This document shows positions 1 through 7,692 of a stretch of DNA of 64,000 nucleotides, piece by piece. Origin of the DNA: Curvibacter lanceolatus ATCC 14669. Its GTDB lineage: Bacteria > Pseudomonadota > Gammaproteobacteria > Burkholderiales > Burkholderiaceae_C. The stretch's first letter is position 1, and every line of letters begins with the position of its first letter. The DNA is taken from NCBI RefSeq assembly GCF_000381265.1, contig NZ_KB906275.1, positions 1 through 64,000 on the forward strand. The letters are read 5' to 3'. The notes under the pieces were generated by a model, which saw only the letters and a program-made list of their open reading frames with translations, had not been told where the DNA came from and made no database searches. Both the position numbers and the translations under genes were made by a program.

Positions 1-293
1 GATGCAGAACGGATACATCGAAAGCTTCAATGGCAAGTTCCGCGACGAGCACCTCAACGAGAGCTGGTTTGAGACCTTGCACCAGGCCAGAACATCCGTG
101 GCCATCTGGCGCACGGACTACAACGAAGTCAGACCACACAGCAGCCTGGGCCGCATACCACCGGCTCGTTTTGCCGAGCTGCATCGCCAGCGCGCTGGCG
201 ATGCAGCTCAACAACCTTCAATTCAAAAACAAATCGATTAACCTTGAACTTGGACTTCCACTTTTGATTGGTACGTCTGTAGGGGGCAGGTCA
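1..293 (+). mobile_element. Right end of an IS3-family insertion sequence (left part outside window)
   Basis: The segment holds the end of an IS3-type transposase followed by a short non-coding tail. It closes at 293 with the element end. Read outward-in on the minus strand this end starts TGACCTGCCCCCTACAGACG, the TGA-initiated terminus typical of IS3-family elements. Beyond 293 the sequence belongs to an unrelated minus-strand gene, whose stop codon is supplied by the terminal TGA. The other IS end and the target duplication lie outside the window, so the subgroup and duplication cannot be checked here. Confidence 0.8.
2..241 (+). CDS. IS3-family transposase OrfB, C-terminal fragment (5' end outside window)
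   Basis: The visible 79 residues carry the last part of the DDE integrase core. The stretch GYIESFNGKFRDEHLNE contains the third catalytic acid, and the NEVRPHSSLG motif typical of IS3 OrfB C-termini follows. The coding frame is open to the window edge, so the gene begins upstream. OrfB is normally made as an OrfAB fusion by frameshifting and cuts and joins the element ends. The stop lies about 50 bp before the IS terminus, as expected. It belongs to a different IS3 subgroup from the decayed transposase near 5750-6170. Confidence 0.85.
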   Translation: MQNGYIESFNGKFRDEHLNESWFETLHQARTSVAIWRTDYNEVRPHSSLGRIPPARFAELHRQRAGDAAQQPSIQKQID

Positions 294-740
294 CTGCAAA
301 TTGACTTTGTCGACGGCGTCGTAAAACGGCTTGTCATAGCCGTTGTCATGGTTGTGAACAAATAGTAGCCCGCGGACTTCATGGGCCTCGCCGTCGTCGA
401 CCGAATATTTGGCTCTCCACGAATCAGAACATCGCGCGCAGTCGATCGTCATGCACAACGACTTGAAAGCGCCCCGTAGTCGTGTCGACGTGATCGAATC
501 TTCTGCGTAACTCTTCAAGTCGGTGTGCAGATACACCGTCTTCCCCAGATACGGGTCTCGGTAGTGAAAGACAACATCGCCCGGATGTGTCCCTTTCGGC
601 TTCCCTCCATCCCCGACGTGCTTTTCGTTCGAGCACTCGAAGTTGTCGTCGGTCTTGGGATGCGTTTTCCAAAGGAAATGCTTGAAGATGTCCCTCGAAA
701 GGCGCGCTGCAATCTCGCCAATGTTTATGGTCTCCGCCAC
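291..740 (-). CDS. Hypothetical nuclease-like protein, 3' end truncated by IS insertion
   Basis: I do not recognise a named family. Translation starts at a GTG preceded by a near-perfect Shine-Dalgarno (AAGGAGGAG, about 2-5 nt spacing), which argues for a real gene. Around residues 53-80 the pattern PGDVVF, then a short insert, then VYLHTDLKSY resembles the acidic and D-x-K motifs of PD-(D/E)XK nucleases; this is inference from pattern only. A CxxC-like pair (C95, then CARC) could bind metal. The last codon before the stop abuts the IS3 end at 293 and the stop itself is the TGA of the IS terminus. The natural C-terminus has therefore been lost and the product may be inactive. It points the same way as the methyltransferase-helicase-AlkB operon, 740 bp downstream of it. 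Confidence 0.6.
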   Translation of the reverse strand: MAETINIGEIAARLSRDIFKHFLWKTHPKTDDNFECSNEKHVGDGGKPKGTHPGDVVFHYRDPYLGKTVYLHTDLKSYAEDSITSTRLRGAFKSLCMTIDCARCSDSWRAKYSVDDGEAHEVRGLLFVHNHDNGYDKPFYDAVDKVNLQ

Positions 741-1480
741 AACTCCTCCTTATTCCACAACTGCGGCTGATCGGAATGCCAGCTACGCCTGTCGTAGATA
801 GTCAAGACAATCTAGCACATCGCCCCGAGCCGTTACATATCAGCAGCCAGGCGACCGCCGTGCTGCCCCTCGCGGGTCCAACATGTCAGGCGCAGGCTCG
901 CCAGAAGGCTCATTCCCCTATGACTGGAACGCGGCGGATACCGCGAGTAGGGTAACCAAGACCGACTGACCGAGATCGCTGCAGAGCCGACATCCACAGT
1001 CGAACGGCGGCTCTAGGCTGGATGCAGACCCTCAGTTTTTTGAGGCTGGGTGTCGGCAACTGCCGATTCCTGTCGTTCAGCGCTCGCTAGGGCGGCCGGC
1101 CGGAGTGCACTGAAACCTGCCAGTCATCCACAGGATTGACGAAGCACGGCAAGGCGGCCGGTCAACGATTGCTCCCTAGCGTGGCGAACAGGCGCTGCCG
1201 ACCCGTTGCAGTCCGTCAGGCAACGACAAGGCGACCATAGACCATCGGATTCCTGGTCTTGATCTTTCAAAGACCGACTCTGGACGGCCCCGGCCAACGG
1301 GAGAAAAACTCTAACGTTCGTTGGCGTTCTGAACGCCTTGTCGCTGAAAGCGCAGGCCCTGGAGGCCGCGGACCGCTTTGGCTACCTGCACGTCTCATTG
1401 GCATCGACGCGATAAAGCCGGACGACTTTCTCGCGAGGCCTCCATCAAAGACGTCTCGTCGGAAGTGACGGATACGAGCC
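741..1480. other. Intergenic stretch without a recognisable gene
   Basis: Only short overlapping open frames on both strands occur here, with no start-site or family support. One T-rich inverted repeat (CTCA, T-rich loop, TGAG near 1031-1044) might act as a weak transcription stop for the minus-strand operon on its right. The rest looks like decayed intergenic DNA of the accessory island. Confidence 0.5.
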
Positions 1481-3751
1481 TCAGCGAAGGCCCTCTGGCG
1501 CATCGGCGTCGACCTTCCTAAAGGTCACCGAAATTCGACGAACCCGAGGCCTCTTGTACTCCGTCTGACGCATAGGAATTTCGTGGAGCCAGCGACTCCG
1601 CGCTTCTCCGGCTAGCAAGGCAACGCTTCGACGAGGGAGTGGCTGAACGAACTTCAAGGTCTCGCCCGGGACCTTGCGCGTGAAGATCATGTCCCAGGTC
1701 TCAAGCAGGCTGATGGTCGCAACTGGTCCACGGAAACAATCGGGACAGTCGATGTGCTTGGATATGCCCTGCGGACCGTCGTAGTTGTTGACGATGACCT
1801 GGTCAGGAACCTCAGGGAAAAGCCCTTCGTCGAAGAGCTTCTGCGCAAGCTCTTCAGCCCACGATGGCAGCGGTCCGAGGTAGTCCTTCTGCGCTATGCC
1901 TCTTGCCTTGTAGTCATACCGCCACCCGTAATGCTGGACGCGTCGCCTCAGCTCCGTACTCCAGTCGCCGGAGTCGATGGCCTCAACGAGCTCAAGCTCT
2001 TGAGAAGCCGAGATGAAGTCCTCGAGCATTTCCAGCCCCGCAGGAGGCGTCTCGACCACGCGCATTGCGGAGGCGCGCTTTGGCTTGTCCACTGAAGCAG
2101 CCTTTTTGTGGCTTGCGTCTGTGAGGTTGCGGCCCTCAGCATCGCCAATCGGGAGTTGAAGGTCAGCCCGAGGCTCCTCGGGGAGGCCTCCGACCGGCGC
2201 TATTTTCGGAAGCTTCGATTTGATGGAAGCAGTAGCCAGCCACTCTTGGAAGCGCTCTACGTCGAGTCGCTCCTCAAACTGCAGGTCACGACCGACCTGC
2301 AAGTCCACGCGTCCCTTGACGGTGAGCTCGCGCTTCTTCGTATCGACAGCAAGGGAGCCGGTCCCGAAGTAAGGAACGGCAGTGTCGACAAGGGTCAGCA
2401 CCGACGAGACTGCCTGGGGAACTGCTTCTCGAGCCAGCAGAAGGGCGCGCTGCCTGACCGCCTCACTGTCGAAATCTGCCTGGTACCACCGTCCACGAGT
2501 ACCAATCTTGTGGGCCAGAAGATGCATAGGACCTGCTTCAATCGAGAACGACTCGCCCCGCATCTGCCAGTCGGCCCGTTCCGGCGCCAACAGCCGCCAT
2601 GGTCCAGACCCGTCAGGCGCCCCGTACTCCCAGGTGCTCAGCGCGACGAACAATCGGCTATCGGGCGTGCCTCTGAACTGCTTTGGCAGAGCACGGAAGC
2701 CCTGCAGGTACCCCGAGAGAATCATCCCTGTCCACCAGGCACCAGGAGGGATAGCTGGGAAGTCCTCACGCCAACTGGCGAACCTCTCTGGAGACGAGCG
2801 AAGCAGCAGCAGTTGGAGGGAAAGTGCGAGGTCGTCGTCGCGTGCGCCGCACTCAGCGACCGTGCCAAGGTCGTTCAGCAGCTTTATCGCGCCGTCATAG
2901 AAGCTTTGCAACCGCTTCGGAGCTTCGTCCAGCGACATCGCTCGGTCGCAGATGGCGGAGAGGACGTTCTTAGGTCGCCATTCCCTGAGCCGGCCGGGCG
3001 CCGAGAACTCCTCAACCGCGGCGCGCCAAAGTCCTGGAAGCGAATTCCGAACTTCCTCCGCCGCTGTCCACGGCGCAGCACGCAACCACGGAACCCTGAG
3101 CCGGTCGGTCAGCTCAGGATGGGCCACCCCGTCTCGAAACCACTGGCAAAGCAGTTCAACCCAGGGGTCGATTGCCGGCACGGCGAAGGCTGCGGTCGCC
3201 GCAGCGCCTCGAAGGGCATCCCAATTCTCTGGAGGCTGCCAACGGACCGACAACTGCGGCTTCTCCGCCGGAGGCTCAACGTGTCGAGACAAGGCGACTT
3301 CGAAAGGCTGGACCGGAACATTGATGTCCGCGAAGCTCCTGGAAAAGGCCAACAGCTTCATGCGAACGTTCTCCGACCCGACGCTGAAGTGATGAACAGC
3401 GAACAGGGGGAGCTGACAGGCCAACGCGACGACGCTGTCGTTTGGCGTCCAACTCCTGGTCGACGCCTCGTGCCACTCACGTCCCCGCCACACCATGACG
3501 GTGGTGGCTGGAAGCCTGGTGGGGTCAAACCAAACGGTGACCGAGTCTGCATCTACTGGCCCGGTTGAGCAGCCGGCGTCGGCCCCGAGCATGAACAGGT
3601 TTCCCTCGGACAGAGGCAACCACTCTTCCGCAAGGAACTTTAGGAAAGCATCCTGGGACATCGTCAACCCTAGCAAAACCTCGGCGCGTTGGTCGTCCTT
3701 AGCTCCGCCTGTTGCGAGCAAGTCAAGTTGGCCGTTGGAGGTTGAGGTCAT
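1481..3751 (-). CDS. AlkB-type 2OG-Fe(II) dioxygenase fused to a large unknown N-terminal region
   Basis: This 756-aa protein ends in an AlkB-fold dioxygenase of about 190 residues. Visible signatures are NNYDGPQGISKHID (iron ligands H666 and D668), the third iron ligand H723 in WLHEIP, and the 2-oxoglutarate-binding arginines in RRISVTFR (R739 and R745). The HxD region and the following ISLLETWDMIF strand resemble ALKBH8-type AlkB proteins more than E. coli AlkB, in my reading. AlkB enzymes oxidatively demethylate nucleic-acid bases or modify RNA. Residues 1 to about 560 match nothing I know; they are tryptophan-rich with no membrane segment or signal peptide. The start overlaps the helicase stop by 4 nt (ATGA), implying translational coupling. 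E. coli AlkB has about 216 residues, so this is a major fusion. Substrate unknown. Confidence 0.85.
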   Translation of the reverse strand: MTSTSNGQLDLLATGGAKDDQRAEVLLGLTMSQDAFLKFLAEEWLPLSEGNLFMLGADAGCSTGPVDADSVTVWFDPTRLPATTVMVWRGREWHEASTRSWTPNDSVVALACQLPLFAVHHFSVGSENVRMKLLAFSRSFADINVPVQPFEVALSRHVEPPAEKPQLSVRWQPPENWDALRGAAATAAFAVPAIDPWVELLCQWFRDGVAHPELTDRLRVPWLRAAPWTAAEEVRNSLPGLWRAAVEEFSAPGRLREWRPKNVLSAICDRAMSLDEAPKRLQSFYDGAIKLLNDLGTVAECGARDDDLALSLQLLLLRSSPERFASWREDFPAIPPGAWWTGMILSGYLQGFRALPKQFRGTPDSRLFVALSTWEYGAPDGSGPWRLLAPERADWQMRGESFSIEAGPMHLLAHKIGTRGRWYQADFDSEAVRQRALLLAREAVPQAVSSVLTLVDTAVPYFGTGSLAVDTKKRELTVKGRVDLQVGRDLQFEERLDVERFQEWLATASIKSKLPKIAPVGGLPEEPRADLQLPIGDAEGRNLTDASHKKAASVDKPKRASAMRVVETPPAGLEMLEDFISASQELELVEAIDSGDWSTELRRRVQHYGWRYDYKARGIAQKDYLGPLPSWAEELAQKLFDEGLFPEVPDQVIVNNYDGPQGISKHIDCPDCFRGPVATISLLETWDMIFTRKVPGETLKFVQPLPRRSVALLAGEARSRWLHEIPMRQTEYKRPRVRRISVTFRKVDADAPEGLR

Positions 3752-4851
3752 CGTTCGAGGAGAGGCGGAGGGGGTAGGGCTGCCAATTGTGCCGCCGAAA
3801 GGGTCACCGGCCCGTTGACAAGAATCAGCGTATCTCGAGCTCGAGAGCAGAGCATGTACATCCGCCGGTAGTCTACGTCCTGCGCCATCGGCAAGGACCG
3901 ATTCAGGTCCTGCAGGAAGACCGTCTCGAACTCCAGTCCTATCGCAGATTGGCCCGAGATGATGGTAACCCCGCGGTCTCGCATCTTGATGGCCTGCTCA
4001 GCACTTGGTTCAGCCTGGCTGGTGTAGTAGTCGACCCGGTCGTTGGGCAGCAACGCGGTCAGAAGTCCGCGGAAGGACGTGATGTGACTCTGCTTGTACA
4101 GAATCACGCCGACCGCCGCGCCGACGTTTTGGTATCGCACCGCCACCCGTTGGGCCAACTCCTGCCAGGTCGCCACTTGCATCAACCGCGGCGCGTCGCC
4201 CGAGCGTCCTCGCTTCGCCGGCGCGTGTGGGACCTTTCCCTTGACATGGAAGGTCGCCACCAGGTCTGCTATCTCCTCGGTGTTGCGATGGTTCAGGGTC
4301 AGCGGAATGGCTGTCTTGTAGCCAGCGCGGAGAAGTTCGCCAACCCGGCACCCATCGACATCCGTGGTCTGGTTTTCATCGGCGAAGACGGACATCTCCT
4401 TGGCAAGGAACCGCTTCGCCCAGATGAAGAACTCGATGGGAAGGTTCTGCCCCTCATCAACAATCAAGTGGTCGACCGATGGCTGTACATCCTCAGCCTC
4501 GTATAACTCCATGATTTCGTCCCACTTGTGGTGGTACTGAGCCTGCGGGATGGGGTACGAAAACTTGTTGCGGTAGTAGTCGTTGGACACGCACTTGTGC
4601 ATGGTGAGGCTCTTCACCGGAGCTCCGCCATGGTCCTTCGAAATTTGGACTGCGAGCGCGGCAAGCATGCGGTTTCGCGTCACGACGACAACGTTCAGGC
4701 CGTAGTTCTCGGCCAGCATCCGTGCTTTCCAGAGCGCGCAAGAGGTCTTGCCGGTGCCCGGTGGGCCTACCACCAAGATGGATTTCAAGGGGTCCTGCAG
4801 GAAAACCCCTTTTTGCTCCTCGGTAAGCTCGGTGAATGACGGCAGCTTCAT
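3748..4851 (-). CDS. Compact superfamily 1 (UvrD/Rep-like) helicase/ATPase
   Basis: The 367-aa protein has the full set of SF1 motifs. These are a Q-motif glutamine (Q13), Walker A GPPGTGKTS with K35, motif Ia near VVVVTRNRM, Walker B LIVDEGQ (D132, E133), motif III in FADENQ, motif IV in LTLNHRN, motif V near IISGQSAIGLEFE, and motif VI in CSRARDTLILV. It is about half the length of UvrD (720 aa) and lacks room for the 1B and 2B insertions, so it is a minimal motor that could use partners for specificity. It begins 2 nt after the methyltransferase stop and overlaps the AlkB-fusion start by 4 nt, so the three are almost certainly one transcript. Unwinding activity is inferred; an ATP-driven switch is equally possible. 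Confidence 0.88.
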   Translation of the reverse strand: MKLPSFTELTEEQKGVFLQDPLKSILVVGPPGTGKTSCALWKARMLAENYGLNVVVVTRNRMLAALAVQISKDHGGAPVKSLTMHKCVSNDYYRNKFSYPIPQAQYHHKWDEIMELYEAEDVQPSVDHLIVDEGQNLPIEFFIWAKRFLAKEMSVFADENQTTDVDGCRVGELLRAGYKTAIPLTLNHRNTEEIADLVATFHVKGKVPHAPAKRGRSGDAPRLMQVATWQELAQRVAVRYQNVGAAVGVILYKQSHITSFRGLLTALLPNDRVDYYTSQAEPSAEQAIKMRDRGVTIISGQSAIGLEFETVFLQDLNRSLPMAQDVDYRRMYMLCSRARDTLILVNGPVTLSAAQLAALPPPPLLER

Positions 4852-4853
4852 CG

Positions 4854-5681
4854 TCAGAACTCTCCCAGTGGAATTTCTCGGCCGCCCAGTCGAACGAACA
4901 GGGCGTAGTGGAGCTTGCGTTCCTTACCTTCGAGGTTAAGCACTTCCTTGTCTTCAATCTTCACGTTGAAGCCCGCCTTGGTCATCGCCTGCTGGAAGGC
5001 CGGGTAGGCCTCGGTCGCCTCCTTGCGAGACGTGTTGGTGTACAGCAGAGCTACCGGCCCGGGACCGATGCGATCGCAGGCATCAACAATCTGCCGCACC
5101 AGCACGTCGACGTCGATGGACTGGCTGGCCAGCAGGTAGGAAAGCACCATGATGGTCCATGTCGACCTCTGCGCACCGAAGTCGATGTCGTCGGTGGACG
5201 AGAAGAACCTGACCGTGGTCTCGGGGCTCAGACCGCCGGCGGCTTTTGCTCCCTCGGCAAGTTCTCCACCGAAGGAGCACATCATCTGGGATGTGTCGAC
5301 GCCGAAGTAGCGGAACGGAGTTGCGTTCCCAACTACCTCCGCCAGCGCCAATCCGGAGGTGAACGGGCCACAGCCGATATCGACCACCGTCGCCCTGTAC
5401 AGGTCTCGGGGGTTGTTCAGCAGCTTCTCGAAGGCATGAACCAGCTCGTTGACATGCGACTTCTGGTTGAAAAAAGCATAGAGCAGGACGCGGTCCCTGG
5501 CGGAAAGAACCCCTATAGGCTCATCGAAGCTCGCTTGCCCGCCGCCGATTGCTTGATTGAAAACCCACGACGTCGGGAGACCAAGCCTGGTATCCGGCTT
5601 CCTCGACTCTCTGGGGTCATCCATGACAGGGTCGACGATGTGCGACCGACGCAAGCTCTCCAACCATTGGCTTCTTGCCAT
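4854..5681 (-). CDS. SAM-dependent methyltransferase, Rossmann fold (Rsm22-like pattern)
   Basis: The 275-aa product has class I methyltransferase motif I as VVDIGCGPFTSG (residues 99-110), motif II at YFGVDTSQMM (about 125-134) and a motif IV-like strand TIMVLSYLL. The motif I/II spacing and the helical N-terminal 90 residues recall the Rsm22-like group, but the substrate cannot be read from sequence. No DNA-methylase catalytic motif (DPPY or PCQ) is visible, so RNA, protein or a small molecule are all possible. The ATG has a clear GAGGTG Shine-Dalgarno about 7 nt upstream. It is the first gene of the operon with the helicase and the AlkB fusion. An AT-rich ATTAATTAACTAAC stretch just upstream may contain the promoter. 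Confidence 0.82.
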   Translation of the reverse strand: MARSQWLESLRRSHIVDPVMDDPRESRKPDTRLGLPTSWVFNQAIGGGQASFDEPIGVLSARDRVLLYAFFNQKSHVNELVHAFEKLLNNPRDLYRATVVDIGCGPFTSGLALAEVVGNATPFRYFGVDTSQMMCSFGGELAEGAKAAGGLSPETTVRFFSSTDDIDFGAQRSTWTIMVLSYLLASQSIDVDVLVRQIVDACDRIGPGPVALLYTNTSRKEATEAYPAFQQAMTKAGFNVKIEDKEVLNLEGKERKLHYALFVRLGGREIPLGEF

Positions 5682-5749
5682 TGTGAAACACCTCGGCCTC
5701 CGCGGGGGCCCGTTAGTTAATTAATGCAGCCACCTCGGCGACCTGACTG

Positions 5750-6170
5750 GCGATATGCCGATATTAGCTTGCCGCGCCTACAGCGCCTTCTCTACCGCTT
5801 CGAGGACAAAGTCGGTGGTCATCGAGCTGCTCACGCGCCAGCCCACGATGCTTCGGACGAACACTTCCATCATGAAGGCCACATACAGCCAGCCCTGCTA
5901 GGTAGAGATGTACGTGAAGTCCGATACCCACGACTGCTTTGGCCGGTCAGCTCGTAACTGCCGGTTCATCGCGTCAGCGGGCAAGGCGCCTTGGCGTCGC
6001 TGGCGGTGGTGAGCACGACCTTGCCACGCTCGACGCCGCGCAGTCCCATGCGGCGCATCTGGCGCTCCACCGTGCCGGCTTATCTGCTTCCAGCGCTTGT
6101 CGTCGCCGTTGACCTGCGGGGCGGCGTTCCAGACTTGCTTGACCACCGGCATCAACGCCTTGGTGGTGTG
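5750..6170 (-). pseudogene. Decayed IS3-family transposase OrfB fragment
   Basis: Minus-strand translation gives recognisable pieces of an IS3 integrase core: NRQLRADRPKQSWVSDFTYIST, then an in-frame TAG, then QGWLYVAFMMEVF and IVGWRVSSSMTTDFVLEA. An upstream part matches only after a frame change. The in-frame stop and frameshift show it is inactive. It differs in subgroup from the element at 1-293. Together they bracket the methyltransferase-helicase-AlkB operon, supporting the view that the block is a mobile or scrap-rich island. Boundaries are approximate. Confidence 0.75.
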
Positions 6171-6597
6171 GGCTTTGTGCGGCGGCCAGTCGTGACGAAA
6201 TTCTGTTGAACTGCCTTGCCCTTGACGAACGGCATTCGGAAACGCCTGCTATGCAGTCTGCGGTTTCATCGACCCACGGACAGCTCAGGGTCGAAAGCGT
6301 TAGGACGCCAATGGAGGGAGCGGTCGTACGAGGTTCCTTTGTCGGCGTTCTGGCTCCCAAAGTTACCTGCGCCTCGATGGGCGGTCATTGATGGAAGCAC
6401 GTCATCGCCGAGTCGATGACTCCGGTGTGGCAGACAGCAGTCATCGATGCCTCCACTGCGAAGGACCGCCCCCTCTGCAAAGCAACCTTCCAACTTGACG
6501 ACCCATCGCCCCGGATGAAGAGAAGGTCACCGGGGTCAGCAGAACCAAGACCGGCAGCCAATCAGGAAAATGCCCGCCGCGCGACGAAGTCCCCCCC
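6171..6597. other. Intergenic remnant between IS fragment and Bug gene
   Basis: No gene with family support is seen. Short frames occur on both strands but none has a plausible ribosome site or conserved motif. The region probably marks the edge between the island and the catabolic backbone, since composition becomes clearly more GC-rich from about 6600 onward. Confidence 0.4.
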
Positions 6598-7599
6598 TCA
6601 ATCAATCCTAGCCCCCGACTCCTTAGCCACCACCCCCCACTTCGTCGTCTCACTGCGAATGAAGCCCACCAACCGTTCCCCCTCCAAATCCCCCGCAGTC
6701 ACCCCCAGCTCTTCAAACCGCCGGGTCACCTCAGCCAGCCCCAGCACCCGGTGCAGAGCTTCACGCAGGCGCTTGCTGATGGCCTGCGGGGTGGCGCGGG
6801 GGGCCATCAGGGCGAACCAGGTGTTGACCTCGTAGCCTTTGACGCCGGCCTCGTCTAGCGTGGGCACGCCGGGGTACAGGGCGGAGCGCTGCAGCGAGGT
6901 GACGGCCAAAGCCCGCACCTTGCCTGAGCGCACGGGTTGCGAGGCGGAGGGGCTGGTTTCGATGGCCATCTGGATCTGGCCGGCCATCAGGTCGCCCATC
7001 ATGGGGGCGCCGCCTTTGTAGGGCACGTGGGTCATGGGGGCGCCGATGCGGGCGCTGAACAGGGCACCCGACAGGTGCTCGGTGCTGCCGGGGCCGGCCG
7101 AGCCGTAGTTGACCTCGCCGGGGTGGGCCTTGATGTAGGCCAGCAGCTCGGGCACCGATTTGACGGGCAGTGAGGGGTGCACCAGCAGCACATTGGGCGT
7201 GGTGGCCACCAGGCCGATGGGCTCGAAATCTTTGATGAAGTCGTACGACAGGTTTTTGTACAGGCCCGGGGCCATGGCGTGGGCCACGGTGGCCATGAAC
7301 AGGGTCTGGCCATCGGCCGGGGCGCGGGCCACGGCGGCGGCGCCCAGGGTGCCGCCGGCGCCGGCGCGGTTGTCGACCACCACGGGCTGGCCCAGGTTCT
7401 CAGACAGCTTTTGGCCGATCACGCGGGCCAGGATGTCGGTGGTGCCGCCGGCGGCAAAGGGCACCACCAGGGTGATGGGGCGGGTGGGCCAGTCGGCCGC
7501 CTGGGCAGCGCCACAGGGGGCAAGTGGGGCCAGGGCGGCCAGCGTGGCCAGCAGGCCGGTTTGCAGCAGGCAACGCCGCGACGTGCGTGTTTGTTTCAT
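6598..7599 (-). CDS. Bug/TctC-family periplasmic solute receptor
   Basis: A 333-aa tripartite tricarboxylate transporter receptor. A signal peptide of about 34 residues ends at AQA-AD; its SRRCLL start could suit Tat export but Sec is possible. The mature part has the family pattern ITLVVPFAAGGTTD, VVVDNRAGAGGT, HVPYKGGAPMM and the usual C-terminal helix pair. Such receptors bind carboxylates (tricarboxylates, aromatic or nicotinic acids) in the periplasm, and many in Burkholderiales are orphans without adjacent membrane subunits, as here. It follows tcuB on the same strand after 93 bp, so its ligand is probably the substrate of TcuAB (tricarballylate or a related acid). No TctA or TctB subunit is in the window. 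Confidence 0.9.
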   Translation of the reverse strand: MKQTRTSRRCLLQTGLLATLAALAPLAPCGAAQAADWPTRPITLVVPFAAGGTTDILARVIGQKLSENLGQPVVVDNRAGAGGTLGAAAVARAPADGQTLFMATVAHAMAPGLYKNLSYDFIKDFEPIGLVATTPNVLLVHPSLPVKSVPELLAYIKAHPGEVNYGSAGPGSTEHLSGALFSARIGAPMTHVPYKGGAPMMGDLMAGQIQMAIETSPSASQPVRSGKVRALAVTSLQRSALYPGVPTLDEAGVKGYEVNTWFALMAPRATPQAISKRLREALHRVLGLAEVTRRFEELGVTAGDLEGERLVGFIRSETTKWGVVAKESGARID

Positions 7600-7692
7600 G
7601 GTGAGGTCTCCGTTAGGTCAATGAGTTGCCTGGCGGCCACGCGCCGCCTCAGGCCACAGGGGCGGCCCGGGCGCAGGCCCGCGGCCGCGGGA

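Noticed and set aside
1021-1250. Possible small gene or non-coding RNA with T-rich hairpin
   Set aside because: Short stem, no promoter and no conserved frame could be recognised; left as intergenic.
2108-3568. Long plus-strand frame (486 codons) opposite the AlkB fusion
   Set aside because: No domain similarity, no ribosome site, and the opposite strand has clear AlkB motifs; it is an antisense shadow in GC-rich DNA.
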